Under the pieces are notes generated by a model that ran no database searches, was not told where the DNA came from, and saw only the letters and a program-made list of their open reading frames with translations. DNA of 8,232 nucleotides. Source: JANLQB01 sp043735935. Its GTDB lineage: Bacteria > Verrucomicrobiota > Verrucomicrobiia > Chthoniobacterales > Chthoniobacteraceae. This document shows positions 1-6,354 of this stretch, in pieces. The stretch spans positions 1 to 8,232 of the forward strand of contig JAYTDO010000309.1 of assembly GCA_043735935.1 (NCBI GenBank). Direction: 5' to 3'. Made by a program: the position numbers and the translations under genes. Position 1 is the stretch's first letter; every line of letters begins with the position of its first letter.

Positions 1-3000
1 GCACGTAGTGGATGAGATTGCGGCCGGCGGCGAAGCTTTCGATCTTCAGCCCGACCAGCACCCCGCCTCTCAGGAGCTTAGTCACGTTTTGCACGGTGCC
101 GCTGGTCTTGCCAAAATGCGGCTCATACACGACGGCGAACGGCCGGTTCCACGCCTCGCCGGTCTGGCGCATGACCAAGGTGGGCGCGAGCTGATTGTCG
201 TAGGGGGCCGGTGCCTCGACGATCGCCGGGGAGTTGACCTTGGCGTACTCGCGGTTGGTCGCGCCGGGAATGTGCAGGTCCATATAGAGGGACGATTGCC
301 CGGTGGGCGTGGCTTCAAACTGCGCGCGCACGGAGCCGCTGAGCGGCTGGGACACCACGGTATTGGTGAAGTAACGCCAGCCGGGTTGCTGCCGCGAATC
401 GCCGATGTCGTTTTGAAACCGCGATGCCTGACTGAACTGCGGCAGCGCCACGCCGCTGGATTCGATGTCCAGCGCGTGGCCGACGTTCCGGTAGATGTAA
501 TCGTGATACTGGTCGGTGACGCTGCCGTTCAGCGTGACGGCGACGCGATTGGTGACGGTGGATTTCGAGCGAAAGACATCCACGTAGAAGCCGCTCGTCG
601 GTGAAGTGCGGATGATCGCCAGCGTCCTCTGCTGCGTGCCTTGGGCGAGGGTTCCCTTGTCGTCCACGAACGAACTGCAGGTGAAGGAAACATCCGGCGA
701 GACCGGTGCCGCAAACGGCGCGGGCTCCATGGCGACGGTCTGCACCGTATTGATCGCGATATCGGACCAATCGCCGAGGCCGCGCGATGCGCCGTTGACG
801 ATGACTGTGTTGTTCGACGCGAAGACCCGGTAGTAGTTCTCGTTGTCCGTGTCGCCGTATGTGGCGTGGCCGGACTTTGCGCCGAGCACTTGGCCGAGTC
901 CGTAGAGTTCCATGCCCATGCCGCTGGCGTGGCTGTGAACGAATCCGGCGCCGCCGACGAAGCCCATCAGTCCGTTGGCCGAGTTGTTGATGGACGAAGG
1001 ATTCCGCTGCAACGCGATGCCGGCAAAGGACAGCGTGTCCGCGCGGGGCAGCGCGAGCGGCGCCGCAACCTCGGGAATCGTGGGCGCAAACCAGAGCAAC
1101 TGATTCGGCTCATCGTGGCGGCCGAGACTCGAGTAGCTCGCCAGAGTCGAGCGATTGTGTTCTGACGCCGCCACGCCGCCATTGATGAGCGAGCCATACA
1201 GCGCGGTGAGATTTCCCTGGCCTCGGTCGCGTGCGTGGCGATACACGGTCTCGTAGGAGAAAAACGGCTGGCTTCCACCGTCACGGGGACCGTCGCCGTA
1301 GGTGACCTGCTCCCCATTCGGATACCGCAGGTAGCTCGGGCGCGACAGGCTGAGCGGCAGATTGGGATAGAGCTCGAAGAGGTTCAGATTCGGGTCCACC
1401 CGCTCCAGCAGCACCATCAGGTAGCTATCGTTCGCGACGACCCCGGACGCGTATTGCAGCGACTCCGGCCAGATGTCTCCCGGTTGCGAATAATTCCCGG
1501 CGTCGGTTTGCAGCGATTGCTGGCGGGAGGAGCCGGTCACGAGATAGATCTGCAGCGCATCGCTCCGCTCGGTCGCGTCGTCGAGCGCCAGGATGTTGTT
1601 CACCATGCATGTGGCCTCCAGCGACGACCAGTTGCTTCCGGTCTGCCCGTGATCGCGGGCGAGTTCGTAGAAGGTGCGAAAGACCGTCTGCCCATTGAGA
1701 AAGCTGAAGCTGACCATGCCCGCGGTGGCCACGTCATACACTTGGTTCCCCGCTTTCAGATAGCCGTGGAGCAAGTCGTAAATGATCGGCATCTGCGTGC
1801 CCGTCACTCGCGCTTCCTTCAGAAAATCATCATTGAAAATCCAGCCGCCATTGCTCGTGTTCGTGGACGGCGCGAGCGGGATCAGCGACTTCACCGAGTT
1901 GTGCAAAATATCCGCCGCGCAGCGCGCGTATTTCGCGTCGCCGGTCAGGTAATAAAGCACCGCGCAATCCACGCCGAGGTTCAGCTTGGACTCGAGCGGG
2001 CCGCGCACCTGGCTCTCCGTCGCCGTGGTGGGGATGGCGTGAAACACCGGCGGCGACTGGGTCCATCGGACTGGCAGCTCCCGTAGGAACGCGTCGCGGG
2101 TGGCTTGATGACTGGCCACGCCGGAGGCCGCCCGGGCGACCAAGGCGTTGAAGACGCTCGTCGCCCACGCATTGCCGGAAATCTTTGCGAGGATGGAAGC
2201 CTTCTCCGCATCGCGCACCCAAACGAATGGCCGCGGCCCCGGATTCACATCCACCGTCACATCGCGAAACGCCGTCGCCAGCGCGAGCGAATCCACGCGC
2301 ACCCGGTCGTCGCCGTTGCTCGTCGCATCCGGGCCTTTCAGATTCTCCACGCGCACATTGACGGACGAAACCGCGGACACGCCTGAATCAACGCCCGTCA
2401 ACTGGCAGTCGCCGTTCGGCAGAGCCGTCTCGGACGTCACGCTGGGGTTCACCCAGACGGTCATCTTGTTGTAATTGGTCGAGGCGACCTTCTCGAACTT
2501 CGCCACGAGGTATCGCACCGCGGTGGTCGGGGAAAAGTTCGTGAACGCACCGGAGACCGGATTGCCTGTTCCCTGGCGGCACATGACCCCATAGGTGGTC
2601 GCCAGGCCGCGGTAGCCGAAATTGAATCCGCGATCCGCATCCGTCGCGCTGTCCGTCAGATGAATCGCTACCGTGTCTCCGGTGTTGAAGTTGCCCGACT
2701 GCCACTTGATCGCATAGGCGACATAGAACGTGCCGGTCTGCGGCGTGAACAGCGGCCGCGTGGTCGTGATGCCGGTCTTGCCTGTGCCGCCGACTCCGGC
2801 AGGCGGATAAATGTCGAGCGCCCGCCGCCCACCGCTGATCTGCGTCCCGCCTGCCGGTGTGAAATTCAATGCGCCGCCCGCGGCCGTATTCACGATTTCG
2901 CTGTTCACTCCGGCCGCACCGGCGCTCGGCGCCCAGGCACCCGCCCAGCCGATCGCCGCCGCGCCCTGTCCGGCCAGATCACCGGGCAGGTAGGCATCAA

Positions 3001-3133
3001 ATCCGTCCGTCGCGATGAACGCCGCCGACGCGGTCAGCGGTCCCATCCACAAGACCGCTGCCACCCATCGCAGCGCGCGATCCATCCGCGCGATAGCACG
3101 CGTGACTTGTTCGGGGGAGAGATCGGTCTGCAT
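1..3133 (-). CDS. Secreted heparinase II/III-like polysaccharide lyase, large, C-terminus beyond window edge
   Basis: One minus-strand frame is open without a stop from the ATG at 3133 to base 1, giving 1044 codons and no end. An N-terminal signal region (hydrophobic WVAAVLWMGPLTASA, about residues 23-37) indicates export. Residues ~39-297 look like a jellyroll/LamG-like beta-sandwich of the kind PVC bacteria put on secreted proteins. From PRPFVW (~299) to ~690 the protein looks like a helical toroid, with N501-W502 and WPESLQYA (555-562). The heparinase II/III-like beta domain follows, with HSHASGMGMELYG from residue 733, YYR near 767 and NNTVIVNG at 774-781. Family members cleave uronic-acid polysaccharides such as alginate or heparin by beta-elimination; the substrate here is unknown. 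Single-domain relatives are usually about 700-800 residues, so the N-terminal module explains the extra length. It starts 42 bases after the FecR/LamG gene, probably in one operon. No Shine-Dalgarno site is visible; ATG at 3085 is an alternative start. The domain call is good, the catalytic residues are not assigned. Confidence 0.85.
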   Translation of the reverse strand, partial: MQTDLSPEQVTRAIARMDRALRWVAAVLWMGPLTASAAFIATDGFDAYLPGDLAGQGAAAIGWAGAWAPSAGAAGVNSEIVNTAAGGALNFTPAGGTQISGGRRALDIYPPAGVGGTGKTGITTTRPLFTPQTGTFYVAYAIKWQSGNFNTGDTVAIHLTDSATDADRGFNFGYRGLATTYGVMCRQGTGNPVSGAFTNFSPTTAVRYLVAKFEKVASTNYNKMTVWVNPSVTSETALPNGDCQLTGVDSGVSAVSSVNVRVENLKGPDATSNGDDRVRVDSLALATAFRDVTVDVNPGPRPFVWVRDAEKASILAKISGNAWATSVFNALVARAASGVASHQATRDAFLRELPVRWTQSPPVFHAIPTTATESQVRGPLESKLNLGVDCAVLYYLTGDAKYARCAADILHNSVKSLIPLAPSTNTSNGGWIFNDDFLKEARVTGTQMPIIYDLLHGYLKAGNQVYDVATAGMVSFSFLNGQTVFRTFYELARDHGQTGSNWSSLEATCMVNNILALDDATERSDALQIYLVTGSSRQQSLQTDAGNYSQPGDIWPESLQYASGVVANDSYLMVLLERVDPNLNLFELYPNLPLSLSRPSYLRYPNGEQVTYGDGPRDGGSQPFFSYETVYRHARDRGQGNLTALYGSLINGGVAASEHNRSTLASYSSLGRHDEPNQLLWFAPTIPEVAAPLALPRADTLSFAGIALQRNPSSINNSANGLMGFVGGAGFVHSHASGMGMELYGLGQVLGAKSGHATYGDTDNENYYRVFASNNTVIVNGASRGLGDWSDIAINTVQTVAMEPAPFAAPVSPDVSFTCSSFVDDKGTLAQGTQQRTLAIIRTSPTSGFYVDVFRSKSTVTNRVAVTLNGSVTDQYHDYIYRNVGHALDIESSGVALPQFSQASRFQNDIGDSRQQPGWRYFTNTVVSQPLSGSVRAQFEATPTGQSSLYMDLHIPGATNREYAKVNSPAIVEAPAPYDNQLAPTLVMRQTGEAWNRPFAVVYEPHFGKTSGTVQNVTKLLRGGVLVGLKIESFAAGRNLIHYV

Positions 3134-3175
3134 CGGGGGAACGTGGCGCGAAAAGGGTGCGGCGGCGTGTGACTC

Positions 3176-4726
3176 TTACTTTTTCGCGGTCGCTGCCGAC
3201 ACTAGCCGGTTGTCGCGATAGAGCGATTGGATTTCGCCCGGCGTCAGTGCGCGGGCGAAGAGGTAGAACTCATCAATCAACGCCTGCGTCGTGGAGCCTC
3301 GGTGATAGGGATGGCGACCGAGCGTAAGCGGGAGGGAAGTGGAGCCGTCGATCCGCGTGTCGATGACAGTTCCTGCGGAATCGCGCGGTCTCAACTCGAC
3401 GACATCGAGGCGGCCATCAATGTAGTGCTGGATCCGCTCCGCAGGGCCGCCCTCATTTCCGCCGAAAAAAACGCTCGCGAGATGATGCCACTGGCCGTCG
3501 CCAATCGCCGTTTCGCCCTCGATGCGCCCGCCGGCGAACTCGGTGCTCATGCGCCCACCCTTCTCGCGCTGAAAGAGACCCACCAGCCAGTGCCCACCCG
3601 GAGCGCCCGGAGTGCCCCACGCGGCGGGAGACTGCGTCGCCTCCGTCCCCGCCTCGGCCGGGGGAATCCGGACCCACATCGCGACCGTCCGCGCCTTGTC
3701 GCCGCCGACGCCGCGAAAGTCCGAGGTCACCAGCATCCCGCGGCCATTGAGGGCGAGCGCGCTGCCGATGCGTCCCGGCACGCGCAGCGTCGAACTGCCG
3801 CCGTCGGCGATCTTCCCTGGGAAGGGTCCGCCCGGCAGTGCCGAGCCCATGTCGCGAACGTCCAGGCCGCCCGGCTCATCGAAGGAGTAATGGATGAAGC
3901 CTGCCGCATCCGGCTTTGGCGGAACGGATGGCCGGGCAAAGCGATCCGGCGCGAACGGCACGGGCTCGAACTTTGCCGACGCGGGGAGGACGCGCACCGC
4001 CGCGCGTTCAGAGAGATATTCGCTGCGCGCCGAACTGCCCGGTGTCGCGAGCACGGAGCCTTGCAGTACGTGCAATTCCGAAACGCTGCCGTCCGATTCC
4101 ACGCCGAACTCCGTGCCGACATCCACGACCTGAATGCCCGGGGCGTGCACCGTGAAGCCGGAATCAAACTCGGGGACGCTCGCCGTGACCCGCCCGCGGA
4201 GCAGCCGGCACGCGCGTTCCTCCGCCAACTCCACCCGGCAGCTTCCCTGCAAGACCAGCCGGGTGCCGGAGTGGAAGAGCAATTCCAGCGTGCCCGATTC
4301 CGTCGCGACCACGCCCGGAGGCAGGACGTCGCCCACTTTCCATGCGCCCGATCCGTCCGGCGCGCTGAGGGCCGCGACGCGCGCGATACCGCGATTCGCG
4401 CCGGCCGTGGGCATCGTCTCCCGCGACGCAAAAATGCCCGCCCACCACGCCACGCCCGCTGCCACCGCGAGGCACGCGGCGAGCGCCAGCGGCCACCACG
4501 CACGCTGCCGCGGCATGACGATCACTCTTCCCGCAGAACGCGTCGCCGCCTGCTCCCGTTGCGTGCGGAAACATTCCGCCAACTCCGTCTGCTCCGTGAC
4601 GAGTTGCACGAAAAGACGCCGCGCGTCCGGGCTGGTGTCCAGCGATTGCGCCAGCACCGCCTTTTCCTCCGCGGAAAGCTGTCCCGCGACGTGACGCACC
4701 GCGAGCGATTCGAGTTCCTCGTTCAC
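3176..4726 (-). CDS. FecR-type membrane protein with C-terminal LamG domain, likely sigma-factor regulator
   Basis: This is 516 residues from the GTG at 4726. Residues ~1-75 are charged and helical (LAVRHVAGQLSAEEK), like the cytoplasmic sigma-binding part of FecR-type regulators. One membrane segment follows at ~78-100 (WPLALAACLAVAAGVAWW). A FecR domain covers ~130-240, with VDVGTEFGVE at ~201-210. A LamG/concanavalin-type beta-sandwich covers ~278-503, with DGQWHHLASVFF, HYIDGRL and the typical closing strand IDEFYLFARALTPGEIQSLY. FecR proteins pass an envelope signal to an ECF sigma factor; the LamG part probably binds a glycan or surface ligand outside the inner membrane. The GTG start is preferred because a GGAGG lies 7 bases upstream and the GTG overlaps the sigma stop as GTGA. 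An in-frame ATG at 4756 would add ten residues (MRGRERGGDA) but has no comparable ribosome site. The regulatory role is inferred from family and neighbours. Confidence 0.88.
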   Translation of the reverse strand: MNEELESLAVRHVAGQLSAEEKAVLAQSLDTSPDARRLFVQLVTEQTELAECFRTQREQAATRSAGRVIVMPRQRAWWPLALAACLAVAAGVAWWAGIFASRETMPTAGANRGIARVAALSAPDGSGAWKVGDVLPPGVVATESGTLELLFHSGTRLVLQGSCRVELAEERACRLLRGRVTASVPEFDSGFTVHAPGIQVVDVGTEFGVESDGSVSELHVLQGSVLATPGSSARSEYLSERAAVRVLPASAKFEPVPFAPDRFARPSVPPKPDAAGFIHYSFDEPGGLDVRDMGSALPGGPFPGKIADGGSSTLRVPGRIGSALALNGRGMLVTSDFRGVGGDKARTVAMWVRIPPAEAGTEATQSPAAWGTPGAPGGHWLVGLFQREKGGRMSTEFAGGRIEGETAIGDGQWHHLASVFFGGNEGGPAERIQHYIDGRLDVVELRPRDSAGTVIDTRIDGSTSLPLTLGRHPYHRGSTTQALIDEFYLFARALTPGEIQSLYRDNRLVSAATAKK

Positions 4727-5223
4727 GGCATCGCCTCCGCGCTCCCGGCCACGCACGCGCGCAGCGATTGACGCACCCGATACAGCCCCTTGCGCACCGC
4801 CTCCACCGTCATGCCCGCGGCCCGTCCGACCTGCTCGTAGGTCACGCGCGGTTGCTGGCTCGATTCGCGCAGCCGCGCCATCCGCTCCGATCGCACCGCC
4901 GCCTGCTCCACCTCCTGCGCATCCTCGAAGGCGAACGCAATCGCATCATCGAGCAGCCCATCCTCCGTCGTCTCCAGTCGCTTCCGCTCGCGCAGCGCTT
5001 CGAAAACTTTCAGCCGCACCATCGCTCGGCACCAAGCCAGCATCGATGTCCCCGCGCGAAACTCCGCAAACTTGTCCATCACCACGAGGAACGCCGCCTG
5101 CACGACATCCTCCGCCAGCGCGAAATCCCCCAGGGCCGCATAGGCATAAGCCTCCAGCGCGTGACGGCATTCAAAGGCCTCACGGACCACTCGGTCGCGC
5201 TGTTCTTTTTCGGATGGGGTCAT
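4723..5223 (-). CDS. ECF-type RNA polymerase sigma factor (PVC-group style)
   Basis: This 166-residue protein redirects RNA polymerase to a specific promoter set. Region sigma2 is clear: ALGDFALAEDVVQAAFLVV (~30-48), then DKFAEFRAGTSMLAWCRAMVR (~50-70), the PVC form of the motif that melts and reads the -10 element. The C-terminal sigma4 helix-turn-helix is seen as VTYEQVGRAAGMTVEAVRKGLYRVRQSL (~127-154), which would bind the -35 element. The stretch between SERMARLRESS and VTYEQVG is shorter than in usual members, which carry about a dozen more residues there (first half of sigma4). The gene overlaps the FecR/LamG partner by four bases, the normal arrangement for a sigma factor with its membrane regulator. 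Targets cannot be read from the sequence; the downstream lyase is the obvious candidate. No strong ribosome site precedes the ATG. Confidence 0.88.
   Translation of the reverse strand: MTPSEKEQRDRVVREAFECRHALEAYAYAALGDFALAEDVVQAAFLVVMDKFAEFRAGTSMLAWCRAMVRLKVFEALRERKRLETTEDGLLDDAIAFAFEDAQEVEQAAVRSERMARLRESSQQPRVTYEQVGRAAGMTVEAVRKGLYRVRQSLRACVAGSAEAMP
4734..4738 (-). promoter_or_regulatory. Strong Shine-Dalgarno site GGAGG for the FecR/LamG gene
   Basis: The minus strand reads GGAGG followed by seven bases and then GTG at 4726-4724. This spacing is ideal and it decides the start codon. The site lies inside the 3' end of the sigma gene, and the GTG overlaps its TGA, so the two proteins are probably translationally coupled. 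It is the clearest ribosome site among the genes here, since the others have weak or no such motif. Confidence 0.75.
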
Positions 5224-5309
5224 CGGGATGCGAAGGGTCGAAGCTGCCCGGCTCTATTGAATGACGAATACTACGGAATCGTGGACATTTTTCGCCGCCA
5301 TTTCGCGTG
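5224..5309 (-). promoter_or_regulatory. Intergenic stretch likely holding the promoter of the sigma/FecR/lyase operon
   Basis: These 86 bases separate the sulfatase remnant from the sigma start, all on the minus strand. The part around 5253-5291 is noticeably richer in A and T than its surroundings, as expected for a promoter. I could not assign -35 and -10 boxes with confidence and found no convincing terminator hairpin for the sulfatase remnant. The assignment rests on position and composition only. Confidence 0.3.
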
Positions 5310-6193
5310 TCACCGGGCCTGGCGTGGAACGGGCATGCGGTCCTTCAAAACGGCTGGCATGGCGCTGGGCGAGTAGCGTTCGCCCGAACCGCGGTCTCCC
5401 TGCGGCTTGTAGTGCGGGCTGCCTTTGGCGCTCTCGGGCTCGTAGGTCGCGTGGCCGCTTTGCTCGCGCCACCACGCCAGCCAGCGGGTGTCGAGGTCGG
5501 CCACAGCGGCGGCGTTTTCCGTGGCGAGGTTTTTCGTCTCCTGCGGATTGCGTTTCGCGTCGAAGAGTTCCCAGCCAGCGCCATCCGCTTCGGCCAGCGT
5601 CCAGTCGGCAGTGCGGATTGCGCGGTGACCCATGTATTGGAAAAAGAGCGGCGCTTTCCGCTGCCGCCGGTCCCCTCGGAGGAGCGGGAGAAAGGATTCG
5701 CCTGCGGTGTCGGCGACGCGGGTTCCGATGGCGTCGAGGAAGGTCGGCATGACATCGACCATGTGAATCGGACTGCTTTCGATGCGGCCCGCCTTCCCTT
5801 TCACCCCCGCGCCCCCCGCGATCGCACCGGTCGTCACGCTGCCGCCGTGCTGGCTGATTTTATAAAGCCTCGACGGTGTCACGCTCGCGTAGGCCCAGCC
5901 GGTGCCGAGTTGCCAGTTCGAGCCACGATCGCCCGGCAGCAGGCCGCGCTTGAGCATCGCCTCGTCCACCACGGAAAAGGAATCCGCACCGTTGTCGCTG
6001 AGGACGAAGACGAGCGTGTTGTCCGCCTTCCCGCTTTGCCTCAGCGCCTCCATCACGCGGCCGATGCCGCGATCCATGCGCTCGACCATCGCGGCATACG
6101 TGGCCATGCACAGGTCCTCGAGATCGCGCTGTGCGTCGGTAAGCGAATCCCACGCGGGGAGGTTCTGCGGATACGCGGGCGTCCACCCCATCC
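5310..6193 (-). pseudogene. Sulfatase, C-terminal half only; N-terminus with catalytic motif missing
   Basis: About 290 residues of sulfatase similarity run from SRMGWTPAYPQNLPAWDSL to the TGA at 5312-5310. Recognisable family blocks are the central helix (MATYAAMVERMDRGIGRVMEAL), the metal-binding strand LVFVLSDNGA, the lysine block SRLYKISQHGG, HMVDVMPTFLDAIG, and the C-terminal WELFDAKRNPQETKNLA followed by a tryptophan-rich helix. Full-length type I sulfatases are about 450-550 residues and carry a C/S-x-P-x-R motif near the N-terminus, where the catalytic formylglycine forms. That half, and any signal peptide, is absent. Upstream of ~6193 the frame continues to an ATG at 6248, but that DNA is the antisense of a DUF1501 tail and the added residues do not look like sulfatase. 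The usual K-x-x-x-H-E-G-G block reads SQHGG here. An intact homologue would remove sulfate esters from polysaccharide; this one should be inactive unless the junction is an assembly error. Confidence 0.8.
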
Positions 6194-6200
6194 GAGACAT
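6184..6200. other. Deletion or assembly junction between two divergent genes
   Basis: Sulfatase similarity on the minus strand stops and DUF1501 similarity on the plus strand starts within a few bases of position 6190. The two genes point away from each other, so both 5' ends, their start codons and any shared promoter are lost at a single point. No insertion sequence, tRNA or long repeat flanks the site. Confidence 0.65.
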
Positions 6201-6321
6201 GTACGTCACGCTGCTGAACCTGCTCGGCCTCGACGACAACAAACTCACTTACTACCACGCCGGTCGCTACAAACAGCTCAGTCAGTTCGGCGGGCAGGTC
6301 ATCAAGGAATTGATCGCTTGA
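6190..6321 (+). pseudogene. C-terminal tail of a DUF1501 family protein
   Basis: The plus strand encodes IRDMYVTLLNLLGLDDNKL, then LTYYHAGRYKQLSQFGGQV and a TGA at 6319-6321. This is the typical last ~40 residues of DUF1501 proteins (pattern H/R-D-x-x-x-T-L-L-x-L-L-G-L-D, then T-Y-x-x-x-G-R and a closing V-x-x-x-I), which are usually 400-500 residues and common in Planctomycetes and Verrucomicrobia. Nothing to the left of ~6190 in this frame resembles the family, since that DNA codes for the sulfatase on the other strand. The DUF1501 function is not well established. The stop lies 33 bases before the glycoside hydrolase gene, so an intact DUF1501 gene may once have led that operon. Confidence 0.75.
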
Positions 6322-6354
6322 TCGTGTGATTTCACGTCCATTCGCGTTACTTTT

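Noticed and set aside
8..2086. Several long plus-strand open frames (8-604, 641-1165, 1235-2086)
   Set aside because: All lie opposite the continuous lyase frame and have low-complexity, arginine-rich translations without domain features.
4726..4756. ATG at 4756 as the FecR/LamG start
   Set aside because: It would extend the overlap with the sigma gene to over 30 bases and lacks a ribosome site as good as the GGAGG before the GTG at 4726.
3227..4771. Open plus-strand frame of 514 codons antisense to the FecR/LamG gene
   Set aside because: It is rich in R, A, H and P with no recognisable domain and lies exactly opposite a gene with clear FecR and LamG domains. High GC content makes such antisense frames common.
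5224..5309. Possible rho-independent terminator after the sulfatase remnant
   Set aside because: Only a weak GGG/CCC pairing is visible, without a following run of T residues on the minus strand.
6194..6248. ATG at 6248 as the true start of a 312-residue sulfatase
   Set aside because: The first ~18 residues from this start are antisense to DUF1501 coding sequence, lack a signal peptide, and do not match sulfatase sequence.
5307..6329. Plus-strand open frame of 340 codons
   Set aside because: It is antisense to the sulfatase remnant, shows no family features, and is in a different frame from the DUF1501 tail.
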